From Pseudomonas sp. G2-4 (GTDB lineage Bacteria > Pseudomonadota > Gammaproteobacteria > Pseudomonadales > Pseudomonadaceae): 64,000 nucleotides of DNA. Every line of letters begins with the position of its first letter. Position 1 is the first letter of the stretch. A model generated the notes under the pieces. It searched no databases and had not been told where the DNA came from. It saw only the letters and a list, made by a program, of their open reading frames with translations. Where the stretch lies: NCBI RefSeq assembly GCF_030064125.1, contig NZ_CP125957.1:3534001-3598000 (forward strand), in the 5' to 3' direction. The position numbers were made by a program, and so were the translations under genes. Shown piece by piece: positions 16,794-27,278 of this stretch.

Positions 16794-19700
16794 AGCGGAG
16801 TTTCCAGGGCAGCATCAGTGCGCACGCCGCGCCAGCGGTTGAAGCGATGGCGCAGGTTGTCAAGATAAAGGTAAACCACCGGGGTGGTGTAAAGGGTCAG
16901 GACCTGGCTGAACACCAGCCCGCCGATGATGGTCAGGCCCAGCGGCTGGCGCATTTCCGAACCTTCGGCGGCGCCCAGCAATAGCGGCAAGGCGCCAAGG
17001 ATCGCCGCCACGGTCGTCATCAGGATCGGCCGCAGTCGCAGCAGGCAGGCGCTGCGGATCGATTCCAACGGCGTTTGGCCGCCACGCTCCAGTTGTAGCG
17101 CCAGGTCGATCATCAGGATCGCGTTTTTCTTCACCACGCCAATCAACAGGAACAACCCCAACAGGGAAATCAGGCTGAACTCACCGCCCAGCGCGTAGAT
17201 CGACAGCAACGCACCGACCCCGGCCGACGGCAAGGTGGACAGGATGGTCAGCGGATGAATGTAGCTTTCGTACAGCACACCGAGCACCAGGTACACCGCC
17301 AGCAATGCCCCGAGGATCATGAACGGCTGGCTCTTCTGGGTGGCGGCGAACGCATCGGCGGTACCGGCCATTTTGGCGATGACATCCTCGGGCAAGCCGA
17401 GCTTGGCGATGGCCCGTTCGATGGCGGCGGTGCCCTGCTCCACCGTCACGCCTTCGGTCATGTCGAAGGAGATGCCCTCGGAAGCGAACTGGCCCTCATG
17501 GCTGACCCGGTCGTCCTCCAGGCTGTTTTCATAATGGGCAATGGCCGACAGCGGCACCCGCGCCCCGTCGGCGGTAATCACCTGGACCTGTTCGAGGGTC
17601 TTGGGGTCCTGGGCATACTTGGGGTTGACCTCCATCACCACCTGATATTGGTTGAGGCTATCGTAGATGGTGGAAATCTGCCGCTGACTGTAGGCGTTGT
17701 TCAGCACGGCGGTGACCATATCCATGTCGATGCCCAGGCGCTTGGCCTGGTCGCGGTCCACCACCAGCGTCACCTGCTGGGCGCCGCCACCGTCACGGGC
17801 GTCGATGGCGGTCAGTTCCGGCAAGGCACGGAAGGCGGCCACCACCTTGGGATACCACGTGCGCAGGGAGGCCAGGTCGCCGCTCTGGAGGATGTAGGAA
17901 TATTGCGAAGTGGTCTGCTCGCGGCCACCGCCAAACTGCAGGTCCTGATCGGCCATGAGCATCAGTTGGCCACCGGGGACCTTGGGCATTTCCTTGCGCA
18001 GGCGTTCAATGACTTTCTGCGCGGAAATCCCGCGCTCCTTGATCGGTTTGAGGCGCACCAGCATGAAGGCGTTGTTGGTGCCGTTGTTGCCACCGATGAA
18101 GCCGGCGACGCTCTCCACCGCCTCATCCTTGAGCACGGCGCGGCGGAAGATTTCCATCTTCGGTTGCATCACGTTGAACGACAGCCCATCGTCGCCGCGC
18201 ACGAAACCGATCAGTTGGCCGGTGTCCTGCTGCGGCATGAAGGTTTTCGGCACCACCACGTACAACGCGACGTTCACCCCGATGGTCACCAACAGGCTCA
18301 GCAAGGTCAGGCGCCGATGGCGCAGCACCCAATCCAGGCTGGTGGCATAACCACGAACCATCCGCTCGTTGAGATCCTGGCTCCAGCGCTGCAAGCGGTT
18401 CTCCTGCCCAGGCACGTGGGGCTTGAGCCAACGGGCGCAGAGCATTGGCGTGAGGGTCAGCGAGACCACCAGCGAGACCACGATGGACGCCGCCAGGGTG
18501 ATGGAAAATTCCCGGAACAGGCTCTCGATGATCCCGCCCATGAACAGGATCGACAGGAACACCGCCACCAGCGAGACGTTCATCGACAGCAACGTAAAGC
18601 CCACCTCTTCGGCGCCCAGGTAAGCCGCCTTCATCGGCGGTACGCCTTCGTCGATGTGCCGGGAGATGTTCTCCAGCACCACGATGGCATCATCCACCAC
18701 CAAACCGGTGGCGAGGATCAGCGCCATCAACGAGAGGTTATTCAGGGAAAAGCCGTAGAGGTACATCACCGCGAAGGTGCCCACCAGCGACACCGGCACC
18801 GCCAGGGTCGGGATCAGCGAAGCGCGGAAGTTGCCGAGGAACAGGAACACCACCAGCACCACCAGGGCCACGGCAATCAGCAGGGTCATTTCCGCTTCGT
18901 GCAAGGTGGCCTTGATCACTGGCGAGCGATCCATGGCCAGGTTCAGCTTGACGCTGGCCGGCAGTACAGCCTGCAACGCTGGCAACTGGGCCTTGATCTC
19001 GTTGACCGTCTCGATGATATTGGCCCCGGCCTGGCGGTTGATCACCAGCAACACGGCCGCATCGTTATTGAAGAAGCCGCTGTTGTAGCGGTCCTCGACG
19101 CTGTCGGTGACCTTCGCCACGTCCTTGAGCCGCAGCACCGAGCCGTCCTGGTAACGGATGATGAGGGTTTCGTAATCCTTGGCTTTCTCCAGCTGGTCGT
19201 TGGCCTGGACCTGCCACATGCGCTGGTCGTCTTCCACCGAACCCTTGGGCCGGCGTACGTTGCTGTCAGCAATGGCGGTGCGCACATCGTCCAGTGCCAC
19301 GCCGTATTGGTTGAGCAATTGCGGTTCCAGCTCGATGCGTACCGCTGGCAGGGAACTGCCGCCGATCTGCACCTCGCCGACACCCGAGACCTGGGACAGG
19401 CTCTGGGACAGGATGGTGGAAGCCAGGTCGTAAAGCTGGCCTTTTTCCAACACATCCGAGGTCAGCGACAGCACCATGATCGGCGCCTGGGACGGGTTGA
19501 CCTTCTTGTAGGTGGGCATGCTGCGCATGCCGCTGGGCAAAAGGTTGCGCGAGGCATTGATGGCGGCCTGCACTTCCCGGGCAGCGCCGTTGATATCACG
19601 GTCCAGGTCAAACTGCAGGATGACGCGGGTAGAACCCTGGCTGGAGCGACTGCTCATGGTGTTGACCCCGGCGATGGCGCCGAAGGAGCGTTCCAGCGGG

Positions 19701-19900
19701 GTCGCCACCGTCGAAGCCATCACCTCGGGGCTGGCCCCTGGCAAGTTGGCCTGGACCACGATCACCGGGAAATCCATCTGCGGCAGCGGTGAAACCGGCA
19801 GCAGGCCGAAGCACACGCCGCCGAGCAGCATGATGGCGAAGCTCAGGAGCATGGTTGCTACGGGGCGGCGGATGAAGGGGCCGGAGAGGTTCATCAGCAA
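16790..19900 (-). CDS. muxC: RND efflux pump inner-membrane subunit MuxC
   Basis: One of two distinct RND permeases that form a mixed pump (MdtBC/MuxBC type); in P. aeruginosa the system exports novobiocin, macrolides and others. It has 1036 residues with the RND plan: an N-terminal helix starting MLMNLSGPFIRRPVATMLL, a large periplasmic loop, TM2-6 with the proton-relay segment GLVVDDAIVVLENI, a second loop, and TM8-12 ending near VLTLYTTPVVYLYLD. This subunit follows the MdtC pattern. The 172-base gap to muxB contains a REP pair, unlike the overlapping junctions elsewhere in the operon. Confidence 0.91.
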   Translation of the reverse strand: MLMNLSGPFIRRPVATMLLSFAIMLLGGVCFGLLPVSPLPQMDFPVIVVQANLPGASPEVMASTVATPLERSFGAIAGVNTMSSRSSQGSTRVILQFDLDRDINGAAREVQAAINASRNLLPSGMRSMPTYKKVNPSQAPIMVLSLTSDVLEKGQLYDLASTILSQSLSQVSGVGEVQIGGSSLPAVRIELEPQLLNQYGVALDDVRTAIADSNVRRPKGSVEDDQRMWQVQANDQLEKAKDYETLIIRYQDGSVLRLKDVAKVTDSVEDRYNSGFFNNDAAVLLVINRQAGANIIETVNEIKAQLPALQAVLPASVKLNLAMDRSPVIKATLHEAEMTLLIAVALVVLVVFLFLGNFRASLIPTLAVPVSLVGTFAVMYLYGFSLNNLSLMALILATGLVVDDAIVVLENISRHIDEGVPPMKAAYLGAEEVGFTLLSMNVSLVAVFLSILFMGGIIESLFREFSITLAASIVVSLVVSLTLTPMLCARWLKPHVPGQENRLQRWSQDLNERMVRGYATSLDWVLRHRRLTLLSLLVTIGVNVALYVVVPKTFMPQQDTGQLIGFVRGDDGLSFNVMQPKMEIFRRAVLKDEAVESVAGFIGGNNGTNNAFMLVRLKPIKERGISAQKVIERLRKEMPKVPGGQLMLMADQDLQFGGGREQTTSQYSYILQSGDLASLRTWYPKVVAAFRALPELTAIDARDGGGAQQVTLVVDRDQAKRLGIDMDMVTAVLNNAYSQRQISTIYDSLNQYQVVMEVNPKYAQDPKTLEQVQVITADGARVPLSAIAHYENSLEDDRVSHEGQFASEGISFDMTEGVTVEQGTAAIERAIAKLGLPEDVIAKMAGTADAFAATQKSQPFMILGALLAVYLVLGVLYESYIHPLTILSTLPSAGVGALLSIYALGGEFSLISLLGLFLLIGVVKKNAILMIDLALQLERGGQTPLESIRSACLLRLRPILMTTVAAILGALPLLLGAAEGSEMRQPLGLTIIGGLVFSQVLTLYTTPVVYLYLDNLRHRFNRWRGVRTDAALETPL

Positions 19901-19946
19901 CCGCTCCAGACTTCAGACCAAAGGCCGAGAGAAGTCGCCGGGCTTT

Positions 19947-20036
19947 TGTGACGAGGGAGCTTGCTCCCGCTTGAGTGCGCAGCGCTCACAAAAGGGGCTG
20001 CTGCGCAGCCCAGCGGGAGCAAGCTCCCTCGCCACA
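19947..20036. repeat. REP pair (family A) inside the mux operon
   Basis: Arms TGTGACGAGGGAGCTTGCTCCCGCT and AGCGGGAGCAAGCTCCCTCGCCACA lie in inverse orientation around GCGCAGCGC / GCTGCGCAGCC. It lies between muxB and muxC, where it could form a large mRNA hairpin that lowers or protects downstream message. Confidence 0.85.
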
Positions 20037-20072
20037 GGAAGCCCGTTCTGCCCAGGTTGTCGGGCGTTGCTG

Positions 20073-23000
20073 TCATACCCCCACCTCTTTCCCATCAGGC
20101 TTGGCAAAGCGGCGTCCCAAGCGATCGAAGTACAGGTAGATCACCGGCGTGGTGAACAACGTCAGCACCTGGCTCACCAACAGCCCACCCACCATCACCA
20201 GGCCCAGGGGCTGGCGCAGTTCGGCGCCGGAACCGGTGGCGAGCATCAGTGGCACGGCTCCGAACAAGGCTGCCAGGGTGGTCATCAGGATCGGCCGGAA
20301 GCGCAGCAGCGCGGCCTGGTAGATCGCCGTCTGCGGGTCCAGGCCCTGGTTGCGTTCGGCGTCGAGGGCGAAGTCGATCATCATGATCGCGTTCTTCTTG
20401 ACGATGCCGATCAGCAGGATGATGCCGATGATCGCGATCATGCCCAAGTCATTGCCGCTGAGGATCAATGCCAGCAAGGCGCCGATGGCCGCCGAAGGTA
20501 ATGTGGAGAGAATGGTGATCGGGTGGATATAGCTCTCATACAAAACGCCCAGGACGATGTACATGGTCACCACCGCCGCCAGGACCAGCAGCAAGGTACT
20601 CGACAGCGACGCCTGGAACGCCTGGGCTGCGCCCTGGAACTCGGTCTGCACGCCCACCGGCATGCCGATGTCCTGCTGGACCTTTTCAATCGCCTCCACT
20701 GCATGGCCGAGGGCCACGCCCGGCGCGAGGTTGAACGACATCATCACCGCCGGAAACTGACCGATGTGAGCGATCGCCAGTTGGGCCTGACGCTCTTCGA
20801 CACGGGCCAGGCTCGACAGCCGGACCTGACCGCCGTCGGTGGTCTTGACGTGAATCTGGTCCAGCGCCTGCGGCCCGATCCGCTCCCCGGCCTGGGCCTG
20901 CAATACCACGCGATACTGGCTGGCCTGGGTGTAGATGGTGGAAATCTGTCGCTGGCCAAAAGCGTCATACAGCGCATCGGTGATGTTCGAGACGGATACG
21001 CCCAGGCGCGAGGCGGCATCGCGGTCGATCACCAGGTAGACCTGCAGGCCCTTGTCCTGCAAATCGCTGGCGACGTCAGTCAGTTCCGGCTGGTGGCTCA
21101 GGGCTTCGACAAGGCGCCCGCTCCAGAGGCTGAGCAACTCGGCGTCCGGCGAGGACAGGCTGAATTGGTACTGCGTTCGGCTGACGCGGTCTTCAATGGT
21201 CAGGTCCTGCACCGGCTGCATGAACAGACGGATGCCCACCAGGCGATCCAACTGTGGCTGCAAACGGGTAATGATCTCGGTGGCACTGTCATCCCGTTCG
21301 CTGTGGGGCTTGAGGTTGATCAGCAGCCGCCCGCTGTTGAGCGTGGCGTTGTCGCCATCGACGCCGATGTAGGACGATAGGCTCTCCACCGCCGGGTCAG
21401 CGAGGATCACCTTGGCCAGTTGCTGCTGGCGCTCGCTCATGGCCGCAAAGGAAATCGATTGCGGCGCCTCGGAAATGCCTTGGATCACTCCGGTGTCCTG
21501 CACCGGAAAAAAGCCCTTGGGCACGGCCAGGTACAACACCACCGTCAGTACCAGGCTGCCCACGGCCACCAGTAGGGTCAGCGGCTGATGCTTGAGCACC
21601 CACTGCAACTTGCGCCCGTAGGCGGCGATGAGCCAGTCGATCCAGGCCCCGCTGGCGCGGTAGAAACGGCCCTGCTCTGCTTCCTTGGGCTCACGCTTGA
21701 GCAATCGGGCGCACATCATCGGCGTCAGCGTCAGGGACACCACCAGGGAAATCAGGATCGCCACCGCCAGGGTGATGGCGAACTCGCGGAACAGCCGCCC
21801 CACCACGTCCGCCATGAACAGCAGCGGGATCAACACCGCAATCAGCGACAGCGTCAGGGAAATCAGCGTGAAGCCGATCTGCTTCGCGCCCTTGAGCGCG
21901 GCCTGCAACGGGCTGTCGCCCTCCTCGATATAACGGGCGATGTTCTCCAGCATGACAATGGCATCGTCCACCACGAAACCGGTAGCGATAGTCAGGGCCA
22001 TCAGGGTCAGGTTGTTGATGGAAAACCCGGCCAGGTACATGACGCCGAACGTGCCGATCAGCGACAGCGGCACGGCCACCGAGGGAATGATGGTGGCGCT
22101 GACACGGCGCAGGAACAGGAACGTCACCATGACCACCAGGACGATGGCGATCAGCAATTCATGTTGCACGTCGGTGACCGAAGCGCGGATGGTCTGGGTA
22201 CGATCAGTCAGCACCGTGACGTCCAGGCCGGCCGGCAGGTTGTCGGTGATGCTCGGCAGCAGGGCCTTGATCCGGTCCACCACCTCGATGACGTTGGCCC
22301 CGGGCTGGCGCTGGATGTTCAGCAGCACGGCCTGGTTTTCATTGGCCCAGGCGGCAAGGCGTTCGTTTTCGGCGCCGTCGACGATCTGCGCGACGTCCTT
22401 GAGGCGCAACGGCGCGCCGTTGGCGTAGGCCAGGATCAGTTCGGCGTAGTCTTTGGGCGAGGTCAACTGGTCATTGGCGTCGAGCATCGAGACCCGGGTC
22501 GGGCCGTCGAAGTTGCCCTTGGGCTGGTTGACGTTGGAGGCGCCGACCAGCGTGCGCACATCCGCCAGGTTCAAGCCGTTGGCCGCCAGGGCCTCGGGGT
22601 TGACCTTGATCCGCACGGCCTGGCGCTGGCCACCGGCGATGGTGACCATGCCGACGCCGCTGATCTGGGCGATTTTCTGCGCCATGCGGGTGTCCACCAA
22701 GTCGTTGAGCTTGGGCAGCAGCATGGTCTTGGAAGTGATCGCCAGGGTCAGCACCGGGGTGTCGGCCGGGTTGACCTTGTTGTACACCGGCGGTGCCGGC
22801 AGGTCATTGGGCAGCAGATTGGTGGCCGCGTTGATCGCCGCCTGTACCTGCTGCTCGGCAACATCCATGTTGATGTCGAGATTGAAGCGCAGGGTAATCA
22901 CCGATGCGCCACCAGAACTGGTGGACGCCATCTGCGTCAGGCCTGGCATCTGCCCGAACTGCCGTTCCAGCGGGGCGGTCACCGCGCTGGTCATGACATC

Positions 23001-23168
23001 GGGGCTGGCGCCCGGGTACAGGGTCATCACGCGGATGGTCGGGTAATCGACCTGGGGCAATGCCGATACCGGCAACAACCGATAGGCGATCAGGCCGGCC
23101 AGGACGATGGCCAGCATGCTCAGGGTGGTGGCGACCGGGCGAAGGATGAACAGCCGCGAGAAATTCAT
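20073..23168 (-). CDS. muxB: RND efflux pump inner-membrane subunit MuxB
   Basis: First of the two RND transporters of the pump. It has 1031 residues; N-terminus [25 protein letters not shown], porter-domain start [22 protein letters not shown], central relay [22 protein letters not shown]-terminal half with [25 protein letters not shown]. Its length and motifs match MdtB/MuxB. The ATG overlaps the muxA stop (ATGA, 23165-23168). Together with muxC it makes a heterotrimeric pump, as known for MdtBC; that stoichiometry is inferred here. Confidence 0.91.
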   Translation of the reverse strand: MNFSRLFILRPVATTLSMLAIVLAGLIAYRLLPVSALPQVDYPTIRVMTLYPGASPDVMTSAVTAPLERQFGQMPGLTQMASTSSGGASVITLRFNLDINMDVAEQQVQAAINAATNLLPNDLPAPPVYNKVNPADTPVLTLAITSKTMLLPKLNDLVDTRMAQKIAQISGVGMVTIAGGQRQAVRIKVNPEALAANGLNLADVRTLVGASNVNQPKGNFDGPTRVSMLDANDQLTSPKDYAELILAYANGAPLRLKDVAQIVDGAENERLAAWANENQAVLLNIQRQPGANVIEVVDRIKALLPSITDNLPAGLDVTVLTDRTQTIRASVTDVQHELLIAIVLVVMVTFLFLRRVSATIIPSVAVPLSLIGTFGVMYLAGFSINNLTLMALTIATGFVVDDAIVMLENIARYIEEGDSPLQAALKGAKQIGFTLISLTLSLIAVLIPLLFMADVVGRLFREFAITLAVAILISLVVSLTLTPMMCARLLKREPKEAEQGRFYRASGAWIDWLIAAYGRKLQWVLKHQPLTLLVAVGSLVLTVVLYLAVPKGFFPVQDTGVIQGISEAPQSISFAAMSERQQQLAKVILADPAVESLSSYIGVDGDNATLNSGRLLINLKPHSERDDSATEIITRLQPQLDRLVGIRLFMQPVQDLTIEDRVSRTQYQFSLSSPDAELLSLWSGRLVEALSHQPELTDVASDLQDKGLQVYLVIDRDAASRLGVSVSNITDALYDAFGQRQISTIYTQASQYRVVLQAQAGERIGPQALDQIHVKTTDGGQVRLSSLARVEERQAQLAIAHIGQFPAVMMSFNLAPGVALGHAVEAIEKVQQDIGMPVGVQTEFQGAAQAFQASLSSTLLLVLAAVVTMYIVLGVLYESYIHPITILSTLPSAAIGALLALILSGNDLGMIAIIGIILLIGIVKKNAIMMIDFALDAERNQGLDPQTAIYQAALLRFRPILMTTLAALFGAVPLMLATGSGAELRQPLGLVMVGGLLVSQVLTLFTTPVIYLYFDRLGRRFAKPDGKEVGV

Positions 23169-24478
23169 GCGCCGCCCTTTTTCGCCTTGTCGGCCGCAGC
23201 CGGTTCAGTCGGGGTCGCCGCGGTTTTGCCTTGCAGGTGCTCGGTCGGTGTGGTGGGCACGTCCTGGCTGTCGTTGACCACTTCCACTTCGCTGCCCTCC
23301 TTCAAGCGATCAGTGCCTTCAAGCACGACTCGATCACCCGCCGCCAGGCCTTCGGTGACCACGGTGTTTTCACCGTCGTTGGCACCGATCTTCAACTTCC
23401 TGATGGTGACTTTCTTATCCCCTTCCAGCGCATAGACGAAGGTGCCGTTGGTGCCGAACTGAATGGCCGCCGTCGGCGCCAGGACCACGCCCTTGAGGGT
23501 GTCGGCCAGTAGATGGACATTGACGAACTGGTTGGGGAACAGCGACTGGTCGCGGTTATCGTAGCGGGCCTTGAATTTCAGGGTGCCGGTGGTGATGTCG
23601 ATCTGGTTGTCCAGGCTCTGCAGCACACCGCTGGCCTGGAGTTTCACATCGCCACGGTCCCAGGCTTCGACCGGCAGTTTCGCCCCGCTGCGGTAGCGAG
23701 CGAGCACAGTGTCGAGGTTGTTTTCCGGCAGGGTGAACACGACGCTGATGGGTTGGGTCTGGGTGATGACTGCCAGGGCTGCAGTGTCATTGGCCGCCAC
23801 CAGATTGCCAACGTCCAGTTGCCGCAGGCCTACCCGCCCGGAAATCGGTGCACGGATCTTGGTGAATTCGAGGTTGAGCTTGGCGTCGTTGACCGCCGCC
23901 TGGTTGGTCTTCACCGTGCCCTGGTACTGGCCCACCAGCGCAGCCGCAGTGTCGAGCGTCTGCTTGGCAATGCTGTCCTCGGCATACAAGCCGCGATAGC
24001 GCTCAAGGTCCACCTGGGCATTCTTCAGTTGGGCCTGGTTCTGCAACAGCGTGCCTTCGGCCTGGAGCAAAGCGTTCTGGTACGGACGTGGATCGATCTC
24101 GGCCAGCAGGTCCCCGGCCTTGACCATCTGCCCTTCTTCAAAAGCGATCTTGATCAGTTCACCGCCCACGCGGCTGCGCACGTTGATGGTATTAAGGGCC
24201 GTGACCGTGCCAAGCGCCTTGTAATACAGCGGGAAATCCCCGGTGACCGCTGGCGCCACCCGAACCGGAATCGCCCCCGCTGCGCCGCCAAACCCAGGCC
24301 GCATGCCGCCCGAGCGCCCCATGTGGCCAGCCGCGGCTTTATGCTCTGCTCCGGACTTGTCCGGGCCTGCGGGCCAGAACTTCCAGGCCAGTAGCGCGAC
24401 GACCAATACGATGAGCAGACCGAACAGCCAGCGACGGGAATGACGGGAAACAGAGGATTGCATGGAGTGATCAACCAT
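23165..24478 (-). CDS. muxA: Periplasmic adaptor (membrane fusion) protein MuxA
   Basis: Adaptor linking the MuxBC pump to OpmB. It has 437 residues: a membrane anchor ([22 protein letters not shown]), a Gly-rich linker, then a barrel-sandwich/lipoyl part with [34 protein letters not shown] helical hairpin follows ([32 protein letters not shown]), then [20 protein letters not shown] and the beta-barrel. An Ala/Lys-rich tail ends it. The start is uncertain between MVDH (24478, used here) and MQSS five codons later; neither has a strong ribosome site. First gene of the operon. Confidence 0.9.
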   Translation of the reverse strand: MVDHSMQSSVSRHSRRWLFGLLIVLVVALLAWKFWPAGPDKSGAEHKAAAGHMGRSGGMRPGFGGAAGAIPVRVAPAVTGDFPLYYKALGTVTALNTINVRSRVGGELIKIAFEEGQMVKAGDLLAEIDPRPYQNALLQAEGTLLQNQAQLKNAQVDLERYRGLYAEDSIAKQTLDTAAALVGQYQGTVKTNQAAVNDAKLNLEFTKIRAPISGRVGLRQLDVGNLVAANDTAALAVITQTQPISVVFTLPENNLDTVLARYRSGAKLPVEAWDRGDVKLQASGVLQSLDNQIDITTGTLKFKARYDNRDQSLFPNQFVNVHLLADTLKGVVLAPTAAIQFGTNGTFVYALEGDKKVTIRKLKIGANDGENTVVTEGLAAGDRVVLEGTDRLKEGSEVEVVNDSQDVPTTPTEHLQGKTAATPTEPAAADKAKKGGA

Positions 24479-24610
24479 TGGGCGCGTGGGCTTCTTTTAC
24501 AGGAGGCTGAACGATAAGCACTGGCGGGTATTTAGCAAAGCGCCTTTACCGGCAATTTACCTTGGGCTTACGCATCGCAGAGTCGGCTAAAGCCTTGAAG
24601 CACAAATAAA

Positions 24611-24636
24611 AACGGCCTGGAAGGGGCCAGGCCGTT
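24611..24636 (-). terminator. Terminator of tpx
   Basis: AACGGCCTGG and CCAGGCCGTT form a 10-bp stem. On the minus strand it is followed by TTTTTATTTG, 20 bases after the tpx stop. Confidence 0.85.
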
Positions 24637-24655
24637 AACAATTGTAATAAATGCG

Positions 24656-25156
24656 TTACTTCAGGACGGCGAGCGCAGCGTCGTAGTTCGGCTCTTCCGC
24701 GATTTCCTTGACCAGCTCGCTGTGCAGCACAGTGTCGTTTTCATCCAGCACCACCACGGCACGTGCCGTCAGGCCTGCCAGCGGACCATCGGCGATGGCA
24801 ACGCCGTAGTTTTCGATGAACTCACGACCGCGCAGGGTCGACAGGTTCTGGACGTTTTCCAGGCCTTCGGCACCGCAGAAACGCGCCTGTGCGAATGGCA
24901 GGTCGGCGGAGATGCACAGCACCACAGTGTTGTTCAGTTCGTTGGCCTGGGCGTTGAACTTGCGCACGGAGGTGGCGCAGGTCGGGGTATCGACGCTTGG
25001 GAAGATGTTCAGCACTTTGCGCTTGCCGGCGAGGCTCGCCAGGGTAACGTCGGACAGATTGCCGGCCACCAGGGAAAAGGCTGGCGCCTTGGAACCGGCT
25101 TGTGGCAATTGGCCGTTGACTTGAACCGGATTGCCTTTGAGCGTGACTGTAGCCAT
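24656..25156 (-). CDS. tpx: Thiol peroxidase (atypical 2-Cys peroxiredoxin)
   Basis: Reduces hydrogen peroxide and alkyl hydroperoxides using thioredoxin. It has 166 residues, the normal Tpx length. The peroxidatic Cys60 is in [17 protein letters not shown] and the resolving Cys94 in [12 protein letters not shown]. The start has AAGGA upstream. Monocistronic: a terminator follows and about 150 bases separate it from the next gene. Confidence 0.95.
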   Translation of the reverse strand: MATVTLKGNPVQVNGQLPQAGSKAPAFSLVAGNLSDVTLASLAGKRKVLNIFPSVDTPTCATSVRKFNAQANELNNTVVLCISADLPFAQARFCGAEGLENVQNLSTLRGREFIENYGVAIADGPLAGLTARAVVVLDENDTVLHSELVKEIAEEPNYDAALAVLK

Positions 25157-25303
25157 GAACGGATTCCTTCTGACAGGTTTGAAAATGGTCGAGGGCGGAG
25201 TTAACCATGAAATCGCCGAACGACCTATGGTCGGACATAAAAAGTCATGGCTTGGGTGCCGCCTGTAGGCGCAGCCGAAGGCCTCCTACAGGTATCACCG
25301 GGC

Positions 25304-25975
25304 CTACCTGGCCTTGAGCTGTAGAAACGACTGGTGCAAATCCGACGCCCAGCCATCGATCACGCCTTTGACATCATCGGGTTTCATCACCTGGGACTCA
25401 TTGGACAACGGCTTGCCCGTGCCCTTGCGCACCACCTGTGCGACCACTTGATTGCTGGCACCGTCGAGAAATACCGCTTCGGTGCCCAGGGTGGTCTCCT
25501 GGTCGCGAATGCCGCTGGCGGTGCTGACGGCAGCCGCCACCAGCGCAATCGGCACTACTTCATAAGGCTTCAGGCCTTCAGTTTTGCTGCTGACCGCGGT
25601 AATGGCGGCGCGCATCACCAATACGCCTGGCCCGGGGCTGGTTGCCAAGGGCAAGGACTTTCCCGCTTCTCGCTGGAGTGCCTGGTCGTAATAACCCGTG
25701 ATGCCGGCCAAGGTGGCCTGGGGGATCTTCACGGTCGGCTGCGGTTTGGGATAGAGCTGTGTCGGCTCGATATAAAGGCTGGTGTACTTGCCAAGATCAA
25801 TTTGCGGATCGACCCAGCGCATCACCTCGGCACCCGACGGTGATTTCTCTTCCTTGAGCCGGGTGTAATCCCCCAGGAAACCGGAGTATTCATCCGGCTG
25901 GGTGACCTTGCTGGAGCAACCCGCCAAGGCGAGCGAGACAATGCATACGGAGCCTATCATTGACGCGAACTTCAT
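25304..25975 (-). CDS. DUF3313-like lipoprotein
   Basis: Secreted lipoprotein of unknown function, 223 residues. The start at 25975 gives signal MKFASMIGSVCIVSLALAGC with the lipobox LAGC (Cys20) and a ribosome site CAGGAGT; the longer frame adds seven residues without support. The mature part contains SGFLGDYTRLKEEKSPSGAEVMRWVDP, typical of the DUF3313 family as I remember it. The C-terminal half has a small hydrophobic patch (EVVPIALVAAAVS). No operon partner is evident. Confidence 0.78.
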   Translation of the reverse strand: MKFASMIGSVCIVSLALAGCSSKVTQPDEYSGFLGDYTRLKEEKSPSGAEVMRWVDPQIDLGKYTSLYIEPTQLYPKPQPTVKIPQATLAGITGYYDQALQREAGKSLPLATSPGPGVLVMRAAITAVSSKTEGLKPYEVVPIALVAAAVSTASGIRDQETTLGTEAVFLDGASNQVVAQVVRKGTGKPLSNESQVMKPDDVKGVIDGWASDLHQSFLQLKAR

Positions 25976-26067
25976 GCTGTCACTCCTGTAAGCCACACGA
26001 GATGGAGGCGCGAATTACAGGTATAGCCAATGGACAGGTTTTTGCCTGTGCTGGACAGAAGAAGTCA

Positions 26068-26562
26068 TCAGCCTCGTTCGCGCGGTATCAGGCTCTGCAA
26101 CTGCTGCGCGAGAAAGTCGGCGTCAAAGGCAAAAGTGTCCGGGTCCTTCAATCCGTTGGTGCGCCGCCATTGCCACTGCAACGAAGGTGGCTGGCAAACC
26201 AGCGAGATGCTGCCGTAGCGGGTGGCGGTCAACCCCATGATCGACAAGGATATCTGGCCACCGGCTCCCATCACATCCGGCACGAACTCCACCGGTTTGC
26301 CGGTAATGGACACCGTCAGTTTTTCAGTCTTGAAACTGGACGTTTCTGCCGGAACACTCGGCCCATGAGCCACATACGCCTCCCGCTTCACCTCCAGGAG
26401 GTTCGGCGCAATGACGGGCGCCAGCCATTGTTCGATTTGCCCGTACAACGCCTCGATCTGTTTTGCCCACACCGCCGCCTGGGCCTGGTGCTGCTGTTTC
26501 TTGTGCGCCTCGCTGTCGGCGTAGTGACGAAGCATCTCGCCCAATTGCTGTACATCGTCCAT
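26068..26562 (-). CDS. Hypothetical cytosolic protein, 164 aa
   Basis: Not recognised. Residues 1-55 form a long polar helix rich in Gln, His and Ala (MDDVQQLGEMLRHYADSEAHKKQQHQAQAAVW). The rest looks beta-rich (KLTVSITGKPVEFVPDVMGAGGQISLSIMGL and SISLVCQPPSLQWQWRRTN). It has no signal peptide or membrane helix. It is separated by about 90 bases from genes on both sides, on the same strand as both. A two-part helix plus beta-sandwich layout is visible but gives no function. Confidence 0.65.
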   Translation of the reverse strand: MDDVQQLGEMLRHYADSEAHKKQQHQAQAAVWAKQIEALYGQIEQWLAPVIAPNLLEVKREAYVAHGPSVPAETSSFKTEKLTVSITGKPVEFVPDVMGAGGQISLSIMGLTATRYGSISLVCQPPSLQWQWRRTNGLKDPDTFAFDADFLAQQLQSLIPRERG

Positions 26563-26660
26563 GCGCTGTTCCTCGATTAAGGCCGTACTGCAAAGCTGGA
26601 TGATGACAGGTTAAAGACGCCGACGTATGCAAAAGCCACTTTGCCCGGGCGACGGGTTCT

Positions 26661-27158
26661 TCAGCGCAGCCGTGCCATGGCCAGGGTGTCCACCCAGCGC
26701 CCGTCACGTACGGCATAGTCGCGCATCAGGCCTTCGGTTTCGAAGCCGAACTTTCGATACAGTCCGATGGCGGCTTCGTTGTCGGCGTAGACCGTCAACT
26801 CGACCCGCCGCAGGTTCATCCAGTTGTCCGCCACGTCCAGCGCAGCGGCCAACAGCATCGAACCCACGCCTTTGCCCTGCCAGGCCTGCGCCACCCCCAT
26901 GCCCAGACTTGCGCAATGGGCGCGACGGACACGGGTGTACTGTTCCAGCCCCAGATTGCCGATCACTTCGCCCCCGTGCAGGGCAACCAGTTTCACCTGG
27001 CGTTCGTCATCTGTTGCCAGGCGCTTGCGCCAGACCTCAGTGGATTGGAAAGGCATCTGCAATACCTGGCGGGTGACCACTGGGTCGTTGTAGAGCGCGG
27101 TGACACCGGCGATGTGGGCTTCAGTAAAGCGTGCGAGGGTTATCGTGGATTCAGGCAT
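26661..27158 (-). CDS. GNAT N-acetyltransferase, YhhY/AaaT-like
   Basis: Acetyl-CoA-dependent N-acetyltransferase, 165 residues. The acetyl-CoA loop is LGMGVAQAWQGKGVGSMLL (QxxGxG), followed by WMNLRRVELTVYADNEAAIGLYRKFGFETEGLMRDYAVRDGRWVDTLAMARL. This C-terminal block closely follows the pattern of E. coli YhhY (AaaT), which acetylates some amino acids, so an amino-acid substrate is a reasonable inference. Monocistronic, 120 bases from norR. Confidence 0.85.
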   Translation of the reverse strand: MPESTITLARFTEAHIAGVTALYNDPVVTRQVLQMPFQSTEVWRKRLATDDERQVKLVALHGGEVIGNLGLEQYTRVRRAHCASLGMGVAQAWQGKGVGSMLLAAALDVADNWMNLRRVELTVYADNEAAIGLYRKFGFETEGLMRDYAVRDGRWVDTLAMARLR

Positions 27159-27278
27159 GCGGCTCCTCCCTGGAGCGTGACAAGGCCAAGCACTATAACC
27201 TGCGCGCCCCCACGTGGCATAAGCTCATACGACCTGACAGCCGGCGTTTCTCTTGCGGGACCGCGTACAGGTGAACCG

